53,360 nt of DNA from Candidatus Woesearchaeota archaeon. Its GTDB lineage: Archaea; Nanobdellota; Nanobdellia; Woesearchaeales; UBA9642. Position 1 is the stretch's first letter; every line of letters begins with the position of its first letter. Both the position numbers and the translations under genes were made by a program. Shown here piece by piece: positions 43,194 to 51,908 of the stretch. The stretch is taken from NCBI GenBank assembly GCA_016928115.1, contig JAFGLI010000010.1, forward strand, positions 1 through 53,360, given 5' to 3'. Under the pieces are notes generated by a model. The model was given only the letters and a program-made list of their open reading frames with translations. It was not told where the DNA came from and ran no database searches.

Positions 43194-44222
43194 ATGAAAG
43201 AAATAGGCATATTATCATGCAAATCAGGAAAACCCTTTGCAGAGAAGATTGTATTAAATTTAGAAGAAATTGTAAAAAAGGAGCATACATATAATATAAG
43301 AATACGAAAAATAGAATCCAAAGAAATACAATTTGCAAACACAGAGATAAAAACAAGAATCAATGAAAGCATAAGGGGCTTACCTATTTTTATAATACAG
43401 GATGTGTCTAATTTAACAAATAATTATTCAGTAAATGACAATGTTATTGCATTAATAACTGCAATAGAAGCAACAAAAACAGCACAATCAGGCAAAATAA
43501 CTGTGGTTATCCCTTCCTTCCCTTATGTGAGGCAGGACAAGGCAATAGGAAGAGAAGGAATTACATCAAGCTGGTATGCCACTGCTATAGAAAAAGCAGG
43601 AGCAGAGCATATACTAACATTAGATATTCATAATGAAGCAATTGCAGGGTTTTTTAAAAAAGCTGTTTTAGACAATCTTAAAGCCAAAAAAAACATATCA
43701 GAATATCTGGAAAAGGAAATAAACACTGAAAATTTAATAGTGGTTTCACCTGACTTGGGAGGTGTAAAAAGAGCAGATAACTATGCAAAAATACTAAACC
43801 TGCATTTGGCCATAATACATAAAGAAAGGAACTACTCAAAAAACCCCAGAGAAGGAAATGTTGAGAAAATGACATTGATAGGGGATGTAAAAGATAAAGA
43901 AGTCATAATGATTGATGATATTATTGATACAGGAAAAACAATAATAAAAGCAGCAGAATTACTGAAGAAAAACCATGTTAAAAACATATACATAGGAGCA
44001 AGCCTGGGTTTATTCAGCCCGCCTGCTGCTGATATATTTAAAAAGGCATATGACGAAAAAACCATAAATAAAGTCTATGTAACAAATGCGGTTTATCATG
44101 GAGAAAAATTCCGTAAAGAGAACAAATGGTATAATGAAATTGATATATCAGACTATTTCGCAAAGGTAATTTTTAATCTATCCCAAGGCAAATCAATAAG
44201 CCAATTACTAAAGAACAAATAA
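43194..44222 (+). CDS. prs: ribose-phosphate pyrophosphokinase
   Basis: 342 residues, longer than the usual 285-315. ATP/ribose motifs: SFPYVRQDKA, TLDIHNEAIAGFF, VVSPDLGGVKRADNYA and the PRPP loop VIMIDDIIDTGKT. Makes PRPP for nucleotides. The extra length is mainly a C-terminal extension (about 300-342, WYNEIDISDYFAKVIFNLSQGKS). Confidence 0.95.
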   Translation: MKEIGILSCKSGKPFAEKIVLNLEEIVKKEHTYNIRIRKIESKEIQFANTEIKTRINESIRGLPIFIIQDVSNLTNNYSVNDNVIALITAIEATKTAQSGKITVVIPSFPYVRQDKAIGREGITSSWYATAIEKAGAEHILTLDIHNEAIAGFFKKAVLDNLKAKKNISEYLEKEINTENLIVVSPDLGGVKRADNYAKILNLHLAIIHKERNYSKNPREGNVEKMTLIGDVKDKEVIMIDDIIDTGKTIIKAAELLKKNHVKNIYIGASLGLFSPPAADIFKKAYDEKTINKVYVTNAVYHGEKFRKENKWYNEIDISDYFAKVIFNLSQGKSISQLLKNK

Positions 44223-44237
44223 CATTATTAAAATAAA

Positions 44238-44927
44238 TTATTTCTTTCCTTTGTTGTTTTTATTATTTTCCCCTAAAAAAACCTTCCCCCATGCTTTTTT
44301 CATTCTTTTAAAAAAACGAACAAAAAAATCCTGGGACTCCTGCAGCTTCTTGTTCCATTCAACACTGAAATCCTTTAAATAGATGTGAGGGGAACTCGCG
44401 GCTGTGCCGTATTTATCAGAATAAAAATAGCTTTCAATGGGTTTAAGCTTTCTTTTTTTAGGGATATAATCAGAATAACCGAAAGTTAAAACTGCCTGGG
44501 GCCTTATATTATCAGGTATCTTAAAAATCTCTTTTATTTTTTCCTCGTTAAAAGCACCAATCCAGCATGAGCCTAAGCCCAGAGAAGTTGCAGCCAATAA
44601 CATATTCTCAATAGCCACTGCCGTATTCTGTACTGTATACAGCCTTTTACCCCTTAAGCCATAATTTCTTTCATTTATATCTGTCATTGCACAGGCAATA
44701 ACAACAACAGGAGCTGTGGCTATCCAGTACTGCTCTCCGCAGTTGTGGCTTATTTTCTCTATTAAACCCTTATCGGTAACGAGAATAAACCTCCTGTCCT
44801 CCAGATTGCCTGAAGAAGGAGCATATCTTCCTGCCTCAATTATTTTAGTTATTTTATTAAACTCCACAGGCTTATCAATATATTTCCTTATGCTCCTCCT
44901 TGCAACAATTGCATCAAACAAGTCCAT
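44238..44927 (-). CDS. nitroreductase-family FMN oxidoreductase
   Basis: 229 residues. FMN motifs ARRSIRKYIDKPV, APSSGNLEDRRFI and GLGSCWIGAFNEEKI; FGYSDYIPKKRKL follows. Residues 170-229 are an extra C-terminal helical/basic part (FFVRFFKRMKKAWGK). NAD(P)H-dependent reductase of unknown substrate. Confidence 0.9.
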   Translation of the reverse strand: MDLFDAIVARRSIRKYIDKPVEFNKITKIIEAGRYAPSSGNLEDRRFILVTDKGLIEKISHNCGEQYWIATAPVVVIACAMTDINERNYGLRGKRLYTVQNTAVAIENMLLAATSLGLGSCWIGAFNEEKIKEIFKIPDNIRPQAVLTFGYSDYIPKKRKLKPIESYFYSDKYGTAASSPHIYLKDFSVEWNKKLQESQDFFVRFFKRMKKAWGKVFLGENNKNNKGKK

Positions 44928-45035
44928 ACTATATCTATAACTTAAATATTTATAAAATTTATGAATTTCGTAGTTTTATTATTTTTAGTGAAATAAAGAA
45001 TAGATTTATAAATCAAAATTTTTTCATAATAAAAA

Positions 45036-45719
45036 ATGAGCAAGAAAAAAAATAAAGAAGAAGGCATTAAAAAAAAGGATTTCATTGAAATAGATTATAG
45101 TGGAATAATAAAAGAAACCAACCAGGTTTTTGACACAACAAAGAAAGAAACTGCCATGAAAGAAAAAATATATAATAAAAATATAAAATACAAACCCATA
45201 ATAATCTGTGTGGGTGAAAATCAGGTTGTCAGGGGCTTGGACAAGGCTCTGGAAGGAAAAAATACCGGAGATAATTTTAAAACAGAGCTAAAACCCGAAG
45301 AAGCTTTTGGCAAAAAAAAGGCTGAATTGCTTAAGCTTATATCAAAAAGAAAATTCAGGGAGCAAAATATAAATCCTTTACCTGGAATGGAAGTAAATAT
45401 TGACAACCAGATGGGGATTATAAGAAGCAGTTCGGGAGGAAGGGTTATTGTGGACTTCAATCATCCTCTTGCAAATAAAGAGATAATTTATGAGGTTACT
45501 ATCAACAAAAAAATAAAAGATACCCAAAAACAAATAGAAAGCCTTATGGAAATGTGGGGCATTCCTTCCAAAGAAGTAAAAATAGACAAGGAAAACAAAA
45601 AAGCAATTTTGAAATTTGAGAATCCTAAAATAGCAAAAAACATAATTCCTGTTCTGGGAGATAAAATAACGAAGAAAATAGAGGAATTATGCAATATTAA
45701 AAAAGTCGATTTTAAATAA
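45036..45719 (+). CDS. FKBP-type peptidyl-prolyl isomerase, long type
   Basis: 227 residues. FKBP core DFIEIDYSGIIKETNQVFDTT, VVRGLDKALEGK and PEEAFG, insert-in-flap domain (about 95-140), then VDFNHPLANKEIIYEV. A further 70-residue C-terminal domain (about 155-227) is typical of the archaeal long FKBPs. No signal peptide. Paralogue of 22327-22761. Confidence 0.93.
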   Translation: MSKKKNKEEGIKKKDFIEIDYSGIIKETNQVFDTTKKETAMKEKIYNKNIKYKPIIICVGENQVVRGLDKALEGKNTGDNFKTELKPEEAFGKKKAELLKLISKRKFREQNINPLPGMEVNIDNQMGIIRSSSGGRVIVDFNHPLANKEIIYEVTINKKIKDTQKQIESLMEMWGIPSKEVKIDKENKKAILKFENPKIAKNIIPVLGDKITKKIEELCNIKKVDFK

Positions 45720-45829
45720 CAGGAAAATAAATTTTCTTTATGTTTTGTAAATACAGAATGTTATCAACAATAAAAATATTTATAAATAAGTTATGACTAT
45801 AGAATAAATAGGAGATGTGAGGTGTATTT

Positions 45830-46936
45830 ATGGAAAATAACTTCTCAGAAGAAAATAAAAATATGACTACAAAAGAAATATATCATGCTGAAAATAAACT
45901 GGATGAAGAACTTGAAAATCTTTTATCTAAACAAAAGGCAAAGATTAAGGTTGTAGGTATAGGGGGTGGAGGAAACAACACCATTAACAGGATAAATGAT
46001 GTGGGTATTATAGGGGCAGAAACTATAGCAATAAATACTGATGCACAGGACCTTCTTTATACTAATGCTGATAAAAAAATCCTTATAGGCAAGGAACTGA
46101 CAAAAGGACTGGGTGCAGGGTCTATACCTAAAGTTGGTGAAGAATCCGCAAGGGAAAATGAGCATGAGATTAAGCATGCATTAGAAGGCAGTGATATGGT
46201 CTTTTTAACCTGTGGCCTGGGAGGAGGAACTGGAACAGGAGGAATTCCTGTTGTGGCTGAAGTAGCAAAAAAAACAGGAGCTCTTGTTGTAGGGGTAGTG
46301 ACTATGCCTTTCAGAATGGAAGGCCAGAGAAGATATGAAAACGCTGTTTACGGTCTGGAAAATCTCCAGAAAAATGTAGACACTTTGATTGTTATACCTA
46401 ATGAAAAACTTATGGAACTTGTTCCTGACCTGCCATTGCATACTGCTTTTAAAGTAGCTGATGAAGTGCTGACAAACTCAGTTAAAGGAATAGCAGAGCT
46501 GGTAACAAAAGCAGGATTGGTCAACCTGGACTTTGCAGACATAAAAGCTGTGATGGGAAACGGAGGAGTATCATTAATTGGTTTGGGAGAATCAGATTCA
46601 GAAAAAAGAGCAGAAGAATCAGTTGAAAAAGCAATACAGAACCCATTGCTGGATGTAGATATATCAGGTGCAAACGGCGCTTTAATCAATGTTTCAGGTG
46701 GTAATGACATGAGCCTGGATGAAGCCAAAAGGGTTGTTGAAAAAGTATCTGAGCAGCTGGATGAAGACGCCAGACTAATATGGGGTGCACAGATTTCAGA
46801 GGATCTGGAAGGAATAATAAGGGTTATGCTGATAGTTACTGGAGTAAGGTCAAACCAAATAATAGGGCAGAGGATAAGCCCTAAGAGCAAGAAAGAAGAA
46901 ATCGAGAATGAACTGGGCATCGAATTTGTGGAATAA
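45830..46936 (+). CDS. ftsZ2: cell division protein FtsZ, paralogue 2
   Basis: 368 residues. GIGGGGNNTINRI, the tubulin signature [16 protein letters not shown], and LVNLDFADIKAVMGNGGVSLIG. Clear paralogue of FtsZ1 at 24286. GGAGATGTGAGGTG leader before ATG. It precedes secE-spt5-rpl11, a common archaeal order. Confidence 0.96.
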   Translation: MENNFSEENKNMTTKEIYHAENKLDEELENLLSKQKAKIKVVGIGGGGNNTINRINDVGIIGAETIAINTDAQDLLYTNADKKILIGKELTKGLGAGSIPKVGEESARENEHEIKHALEGSDMVFLTCGLGGGTGTGGIPVVAEVAKKTGALVVGVVTMPFRMEGQRRYENAVYGLENLQKNVDTLIVIPNEKLMELVPDLPLHTAFKVADEVLTNSVKGIAELVTKAGLVNLDFADIKAVMGNGGVSLIGLGESDSEKRAEESVEKAIQNPLLDVDISGANGALINVSGGNDMSLDEAKRVVEKVSEQLDEDARLIWGAQISEDLEGIIRVMLIVTGVRSNQIIGQRISPKSKKEEIENELGIEFVE

Positions 46937-47015
46937 TTATTAATATAATGAGAAATTCCGTAAACTTTAAAAAACGTTGCTTTTTTCTAAAGATTTATAA
47001 AGTATTATAATTAAA

Positions 47016-47210
47016 ATGAAAAACAATAAACAAGAAAGTCTGGGTGCTAAACTAAAAGAATTCATTAAAGAATGTAAAAGGGTATTAAGGGTTACAAGAA
47101 AACCCGAAAAAGATGAATTCAAGAATATAGTTAAAGTTACAGGACTAGGAATTACTGCAATAGGGTTTATTGGTTTTATAATCCAGATAATAAAGCATTT
47201 ATTCAGTTAA
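47016..47210 (+). CDS. secE: preprotein translocase subunit SecE
   Basis: 64 residues: amphipathic helix LGAKLKEFIKECKRVLRVTRKPEKDEF and one TM helix (about 44-62, LGITAIGFIGFIIQIIKHLF), as in SecE/Sec61-gamma. One nt gap to spt5. Confidence 0.92.
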   Translation: MKNNKQESLGAKLKEFIKECKRVLRVTRKPEKDEFKNIVKVTGLGITAIGFIGFIIQIIKHLFS

Positions 47211-47211
47211 A

Positions 47212-47757
47212 ATGGAAGAAGAAAACAAAAAGGAAACTGAAAAAGAAGAATCCGGCGAAAAAAAGGATAATAAGCTGGAAGATATAAATATATTTGCATT
47301 AAGAACTACTGCAAACAGAGAAGACCAGGTAATGAGTTTTTTAGTCAGCAATGTGAAAAAGAAAAAAATTCCTGTATACTCAATAATAAGACCCCACGGG
47401 ATGAGGGGTTATATCTTCCTGGAAGCTGAAACACAGTCGGATGCAGAACAGGCAGCATTTGGAGTTCCTTATGCAAAAGGAATATTAAGAAAAAAGGTTA
47501 AATATTCTGAAATAGAGCATATGCTAGAACAGACAAAGGTAAAAAGAAATATACAGAAAAACGATATTGTAGAGATTATATCAGGAGCATTTAAAAGGGA
47601 AAACGCCAAGATCATGAGGGTTGATAAGGATAAAGGTGATGTTGTTGTGGAGCTTCTCGAAGCCGCAGTTCCAATACCTATAACCCTGAAAATGGACTCT
47701 GTCAAGGTAATCAGAAGAGAAAAAGAAGAGGGCGAGGAAGAAAAAGAACAGGTGTAA
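47212..47757 (+). CDS. spt5: transcription elongation factor Spt5 (NusG-like)
   Basis: 181 residues. NGN domain IFALRTTANREDQVMSFL and HGMRGYIFLEAET, KOW domain NDIVEIISGAFKRENAKIMRV. Acidic tails at both ends. Partner of Spt4 (21066-21254). Immediately precedes rpl11. Confidence 0.95.
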   Translation: MEEENKKETEKEESGEKKDNKLEDINIFALRTTANREDQVMSFLVSNVKKKKIPVYSIIRPHGMRGYIFLEAETQSDAEQAAFGVPYAKGILRKKVKYSEIEHMLEQTKVKRNIQKNDIVEIISGAFKRENAKIMRVDKDKGDVVVELLEAAVPIPITLKMDSVKVIRREKEEGEEEKEQV

Positions 47758-47761
47758 AAAT

Positions 47762-48550
47762 ATGGCAACTCAATCTATAGAAGTTTTAATTGAAGGTGGA
47801 AAAGCAACAGCAGCTCCTCCATTAGGACCTGCTTTAGGTCCCTTAGGCGTAAATATAGGGGAAATTGTAAATGAGATTAATTCCAAAACCAAAAACCTCA
47901 TGGGAATGCAGGTTCCTGTTAAAGTTGAAGTAGACAGTGAAACCAAGAAATTCAATATCAGCATAGGTACTCCAGCAGTATCCTCATTAATACTAAAAGA
48001 AGCTAATATACAAAAAGGCTCAGGAAGGCCGCAGGATGAAAAAGTAGCAGATGTTGCTATTGAGCAAATTATCAAAGTCGCAAAAATCAAAGAGAAAAGC
48101 CTGCTTGGCAAAGACCTTAAAAATAAAGTCAAAGAAGTTATGGGGAGCTGTGATTCAATGGGAGTATTGGTTGAAGGGCTTCCTGCAAGAGAAACAATAC
48201 AAAAAGTAAATGAAGGGAAATTTGACAAAGAGATTGAAGAAGAAAGGACTGAAATCAGTGAAGAGAAAAAGAGAACGCTTGAAAGCAAGAAAAAAGAAAT
48301 GCAGGCTGAGCTTGAGAAACACCACAAAGAAGAAAAAGAAAAGGCTGAAGCCATTATCAAAAAAATGGCAGGAAAGGAGAGAAGCGATATTAAGCATGCT
48401 CTTGAAGAGGAAGGAATACCTTCAGAATTAATAAACCAGTTACTGCCTGCTGAAGGTGCAGTGGCTGAAGGTGCTTCTGCTGGAGGAGTAAAAGAAGAAA
48501 AAGCAGAAGAGCCAGCAAAGGAAAAAGCCGAGCCAAAAGAGGAAAAATAA
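47762..48550 (+). CDS. rpl11: ribosomal protein uL11 with long C-terminal extension
   Basis: 262 residues against about 160 in most archaea. The core (APPLGPALGPLGVNIGEIVNEIN, LGKDLKNKVKEVMGSCDSMGV) is normal. From about 155 on there is a coiled-coil-like Lys/Glu helix (KRTLESKKKEMQAELEKHHK), a small segment IKHALEEEGIPSELINQLLP, and an alanine/glycine hinge with Lys/Glu tail like the ends of P-stalk proteins. The usual downstream genes rpl1, rpl10 and rpl12 are absent. Confidence 0.95.
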   Translation: MATQSIEVLIEGGKATAAPPLGPALGPLGVNIGEIVNEINSKTKNLMGMQVPVKVEVDSETKKFNISIGTPAVSSLILKEANIQKGSGRPQDEKVADVAIEQIIKVAKIKEKSLLGKDLKNKVKEVMGSCDSMGVLVEGLPARETIQKVNEGKFDKEIEEERTEISEEKKRTLESKKKEMQAELEKHHKEEKEKAEAIIKKMAGKERSDIKHALEEEGIPSELINQLLPAEGAVAEGASAGGVKEEKAEEPAKEKAEPKEEK

Positions 48551-48621
48551 TTTTTCTATTTTAGTTTTTTTATTATATTTTTAAGGGATTAACCGAAAGT
48601 TATATCCCTTCTGTTTTGATT

Positions 48622-48662
48622 ACTTGGAAATTTTTTCCAAGTTCAAAATTCTTTGAATTTTG
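48622..48662. terminator. tandem hairpins between convergent units
   Basis: ACTTGGAAA/TTTCCAAGT (48622-48630, 48634-48642) and CAAAATTC/GAATTTTG (48644-48651, 48655-48662), both perfect with 3-nt loops. They lie between rpl11 and the minus-strand tRNA cluster, so probably a bidirectional stop. Confidence 0.5.
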
Positions 48663-48692
48663 TAAAACTTTTGCCTTTACGGGAAAAGTCTA

Positions 48693-48775
48693 CGCCAGGT
48701 CCAGGATTTGAACCTGGAATCCTTTTCAGGATCCGCTTTCGAGGCGGACGCATTACCTGATTCTGCCAACCTGGC
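48693..48775 (-). tRNA. tRNA-Ser (CGA)
   Basis: 83 nt, class II. Acceptor GCCAGGT/ACCTGGC, anticodon loop CTCGAAA giving CGA, long variable arm ATCCTGAAAAGGAT, T-loop TTCAAAT, discriminator G. No intron. Confidence 0.96.
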
Positions 48776-48795
48776 TTTTAAGAAAAATAAATATA

Positions 48796-48924
48796 TGCTC
48801 TGTCCGGGATTCGAACCCGGGTCATCGCCTTTCTCTGATAAATCTTAAACTTATTATCATCCCGAGAGGGCGATATGATTAATTGCCCAACCTTATCAGG
48901 TTTACCGGACTACACCAACAGAGC
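48796..48924 (-). tRNA. tRNA-Glu (CTC) with intron and D-loop insertion
   Basis: 129 nt. Acceptor GCTCTGT/ACAGAGC, T-arm CCGGG-TTCGAAT-CCCGG, anticodon stem TCGCC/GGCGA and anticodon CTC. A 32-nt intron (48831-48862) sits at 37/38, with TGATAA/TTATCA hairpin. The D-loop is about 33 nt: roughly 22 extra nt (about 48881-48904) fold as AACCT-GATA-AGGTT after G18-G19. This may be a second noncanonical intron. Confidence 0.93.
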
Positions 48925-48934
48925 ATACCTCTCT

Positions 48935-48955
48935 ACTACGTTCGCGGGCCCAGGG
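48935..48955. repeat. partial copy of tRNA-Lys 3' end
   Basis: 21 nt matching 48999-49019 at 18 of 21 positions, including the 11-mer CGGGCCCAGGG, which is the acceptor and first T-stem bases of tRNA-Lys on the minus strand. The copies are 64 nt apart, both downstream of the tRNA-Lys 5' part in transcription order. Confidence 0.7.
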
Positions 48956-49008
48956 ATAAAAGAAAACCTTTACGGTTTCCTAGACCCCTGATCCGTTCAC
49001 TATGTTAA

Positions 49009-49105
49009 CGGGCCCAGGGGGATTTGAACCCTCGACCCCATGGTTTCTTTCTCTATAAACTAAAAGATAAGAGCCATGTGCTCTACCAGACTAAGCTATG
49101 GGCCC
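49009..49105 (-). tRNA. tRNA-Lys (CTT) with intron
   Basis: 97 nt. Acceptor GGGCCCA/TGGGCCC, D-arm GCTTAGTCTGGTAGAGC, anticodon stem CATGG/CCATG with anticodon CTT, T-loop TTCAAAT, discriminator G. A 23-nt intron (49045-49067) at 37/38 contains TCTTT/AAAGA, compatible with a relaxed BHB motif. Confidence 0.94.
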
Positions 49106-49171
49106 TGAATTAATATTTTTTCTGTTTTGAATTTATTCTGCTTAAACTTTTCTTAATTTAAAAAAGAGCAA

Positions 49172-49254
49172 CGCCCAGGCTGGGATTTGAACCCAGAATT
49201 CCCAAGGGAACAGGATTAGCAATCCTGCGCAATACCAGGTTATGCGACCTGGGC
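49172..49254 (-). tRNA. tRNA-Ser (GCT)
   Basis: 83 nt, class II. Acceptor GCCCAGG/CCTGGGC, anticodon stem CAGGA/TCCTG with loop TTGCTAA giving GCT, variable arm TTCCCTTGGGAA, T-loop TTCAAAT, discriminator G. First of the four-tRNA minus-strand cluster. Confidence 0.96.
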
Positions 49255-49316
49255 ATCGACGTTAAAATAATACAAATTTTAGAATTCTATAACATTTATA
49301 AATATTACTAAAAAAA

Positions 49317-49739
49317 CTAAAAACCACTAAACTCTTCATACTTCAAAACTTCTGTTAAAAAATGAGAATGAATTTCTTCCAGTTCTATTTTATTTAATTC
49401 CTGCTGGAAATCATGAAAATCCCTCATTCCGAAAAATAAGGCATCGAAACAATAATCATAATCCTTCAACTCAAAGATATTATTAATATATAAGCAGTTA
49501 TCCAGAAAATCAAATAATTCTTTTTTATTCTTGGATTTTACAATAAAAAAAACCCTTATGCCCAGACCAATTTTTTTAAAGTCTATAAGGGAAACATATT
49601 TATCAAAAAAGCCCTGCATGGAATAAAAATAATCGAAAACAGTGGATACAGGAATGTCAAACTTTCTTCCTATTTTAGCAAAACCAATCCGTGAATTCTC
49701 CTGAATTTCCTTAAGAATATTTTTCTGATTTTCTTTCAT
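49317..49739 (-). CDS. Lrp/AsnC-type transcription regulator
   Basis: 140 residues. The HTH spans about 4-35 (NQKNILKEIQENSRIGFAKIGRKFDIPVSTVFDY); the ligand-sensing RAM-like domain is about 45-125 (IRVFFIVKSKNKKELFDFL). Shorter linker than usual. Could respond to an amino acid (inference). Confidence 0.8.
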   Translation of the reverse strand: MKENQKNILKEIQENSRIGFAKIGRKFDIPVSTVFDYFYSMQGFFDKYVSLIDFKKIGLGIRVFFIVKSKNKKELFDFLDNCLYINNIFELKDYDYCFDALFFGMRDFHDFQQELNKIELEEIHSHFLTEVLKYEEFSGF

Positions 49740-49797
49740 ATTGATATTATAAAAAAAAGATTAATAAACCTTTACAGCAAAAAACCGGAAAACTTAC

Positions 49798-50388
49798 TTA
49801 AATATCTATTATCCTGCCTTCAGGACCGGGGTTAATCAGTTTGGTTTCCCCAATATTCTCCTCTTTCCCGCCGTATTCATGCAGATGGCCGAAAATAACA
49901 ATAGCAGGCTTTGTCTCATTGATAAAAGCCCTTGTTGTCCTGTTGCCCACATGCTCCCCGTTTATTATATCCAGCTGTGTCCCGTATGGGGGGCCATGTA
50001 TCATAAAAATGACTTTATGCTCATCTTTAATCTTATCTTTAAAAGCCTCGCCAACTTTATAAAAACCACTGTCTGTCATGCTAAAACCTCCTCCACCATA
50101 GCCTAAGATTAAATATTCATCCCTGACAAACATTCCTTTGTGAATCTGAAAAACATTCTCTAAATTTTTAGTCAATTCAGTTAAATTTTCCTCAGACTCA
50201 TGATTCCCAGGTATAATCAAAACCTTTTTACCCATTTTATTTAACTCATTGAGAAAATAATCCAGCTCATTTTCAAAAAAAGTCAAATCACCCGCACACA
50301 ATATTAAATCAACCTGTTTGGCTTTTTCTTTTATTTTCTCAAATATCTCCTTATCCCCGTGCAAATCTACAAAAGCAAGAATTTTCAT
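49798..50388 (-). CDS. calcineurin-like metallophosphoesterase
   Basis: 196 residues. FVDLHGD, CAGDLTFF, IPGNHESEE, MIHGPPYGT and FGHLHEYGG give the full metal site; the C-terminus is INPGPEG. Paralogue of 31263-31865. Overlaps the srp54 stop by 4 nt, so translation is coupled. Confidence 0.9.
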   Translation of the reverse strand: MKILAFVDLHGDKEIFEKIKEKAKQVDLILCAGDLTFFENELDYFLNELNKMGKKVLIIPGNHESEENLTELTKNLENVFQIHKGMFVRDEYLILGYGGGGFSMTDSGFYKVGEAFKDKIKDEHKVIFMIHGPPYGTQLDIINGEHVGNRTTRAFINETKPAIVIFGHLHEYGGKEENIGETKLINPGPEGRIIDI

Positions 50389-51740
50389 TTTTTCATCTTA
50401 AAGTTTCCTGACTGAAACTGTTTCATTAATTTATTAATGTTTTTCCCTTTTCCAAGCCCTTTCATCTTTTTCATTATGTTCTTTGACTGCCTGTACTGCT
50501 TAATCAATGACCTCACATCTTTTATATCCAAACCTGAGCCTTCTGCTATTCTTTTAACCCTCTGCCCCGATATCAAATCAGGATTCTCAAGCTCCTCTTC
50601 AGTCATCGAGTCCATTGCAAACTTCCATTTTTCCAGGTTCTCCTCCTGGACATCCAGTACATTATCAGGCAAATCCATTCCTGAAAACCCAGGAACCATT
50701 TTCATAATTTTCTTAAGCGGGCCCATTTTTTTCATAGCATTCATCTGCTCATATAAGTCAACAAGGTTAAAATCACCTTTCATAAACCTCTGGCTTATAT
50801 CAACTGCCTTCTCTTCATCAATAGAATGCTTTGCCTTTTCAAGCAAAGCCTCTATATCACCCATGCCCAACAACTGTGAAATAAAGCCTTCAGGCCTGAA
50901 TTCCTCAATATCATCAACCTTCTCCCCAACACCAATAAAAACTATGGGGGACTTTGTTGCTGCGCATGCAGCCAGAGCGCCTCCTCCTTTTGCTGTTCCG
51001 TCAAGCTTTGTAATAATAACACCATTAACCTTACATGTCTCATGAAACTTCTCAGCCTGCTTTCTTGCAGCCTGCCCTATGTCTGCTCCCATTACCAACA
51101 GATTCTTATCGGGCTTTATTATCCTGTTCAGGTTGGTTAATTCCTTAATCAGCTCTTTGTTCAATGCATCCCTTCCTGCAGTGTCTATAATAACCAGGTC
51201 ATAATCATTAAGCTTCTTTGAGAATTCATTATATACTTTAATTGCATTTTTTTGCTTCTCATTGCCGAAAAAATCAACCTTTATTTTATCTGACAACTGC
51301 TTCAGCTGGTCATAAGCAGCAGGCCTGTATGTGTCTGTCTGCAGTAACGCTACCTTTTTCCCTCTTTTTTTAAAATGCTTGGCTATTTTTGCAGCAGTTG
51401 TTGTTTTTCCATTACCAAACAAGCCGACAAGCATAATTTTTACAGGCTTTTTGCTTATTTCTATTTTAGAGCCTTCGCCTACAAAACCGACAAGCTCCTC
51501 ATATATGATTTTAATAAGATATTCTTTCTTATCCAGTCCTGAAGGTGCTTTTTCCTCCAAAGCCCTTTCCTTTATTTTCTTGGTAAGTTCCATGACCAAT
51601 GAAACATCAACATCACTTTGAAGTAAGGCTCTCTGTATGTCTTTTATTATCTCCTGTACCAGAGCCTTATCTAAGAACAAAGCTGATTTTATCTTCTTCA
51701 GACTGTCTTTCAATGAGCTGCTTAGCCTATCCAATACCAT
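50385..51740 (-). CDS. srp54: signal recognition particle protein SRP54
   Basis: 451 residues. N domain helices, G domain with GLFGNGKTTTAAKIA, VIIDTAGRD and ITKLDGTAKGG, then the M domain (about 300-435) with methionine-rich helices (FMKGDFNLVDLYEQMNAMKKMG, KKMKGLGKGKNINKLMKQ). Binds 7S RNA and signal peptides. The first G-loop reads GNGKT where GSGKT is common, but the GKT core is intact. Confidence 0.97.
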   Translation of the reverse strand: MVLDRLSSSLKDSLKKIKSALFLDKALVQEIIKDIQRALLQSDVDVSLVMELTKKIKERALEEKAPSGLDKKEYLIKIIYEELVGFVGEGSKIEISKKPVKIMLVGLFGNGKTTTAAKIAKHFKKRGKKVALLQTDTYRPAAYDQLKQLSDKIKVDFFGNEKQKNAIKVYNEFSKKLNDYDLVIIDTAGRDALNKELIKELTNLNRIIKPDKNLLVMGADIGQAARKQAEKFHETCKVNGVIITKLDGTAKGGGALAACAATKSPIVFIGVGEKVDDIEEFRPEGFISQLLGMGDIEALLEKAKHSIDEEKAVDISQRFMKGDFNLVDLYEQMNAMKKMGPLKKIMKMVPGFSGMDLPDNVLDVQEENLEKWKFAMDSMTEEELENPDLISGQRVKRIAEGSGLDIKDVRSLIKQYRQSKNIMKKMKGLGKGKNINKLMKQFQSGNFKMKK

Positions 51741-51836
51741 AGATTTCTGAAATAAAGTTTAGTTTATAAATGTTTATGTAAAAATAAGAGGAAATTAGTT
51801 AATTTTATAAATTGACGATATTTTCAGTATTTCAGC

Positions 51837-51908
51837 GCATCGGTGGTCTAACGGCTATGACTGCGGCCTTCCAAGCCGCCTATCCGGGTTCGAATCCCGG
51901 CCGATGCA
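51837..51908 (+). tRNA. tRNA-Gly (TCC), abutting rnhB
   Basis: 72 nt. Acceptor GCATCGG/CCGATGC, anticodon loop CTTCCAA giving TCC, T-arm CCGGG-TTCGAAT-CCCGG, discriminator A at 51908. The next base, 51909, is the first of the rnhB start codon. A TATA-like TTTTATAAATT (about 51803-51813) is the only promoter seen for both. Confidence 0.96.

Noticed and set aside
46348-46920. 190-codon frame antisense to ftsZ2
   Set aside because: Low-complexity Ser/Pro translation of the complementary strand of a conserved gene.
48935-49019. Integrated mobile element bounded by tRNA-Lys att repeats
   Set aside because: Only 43 nt lie between the copies and no integrase is near; at most a remnant.
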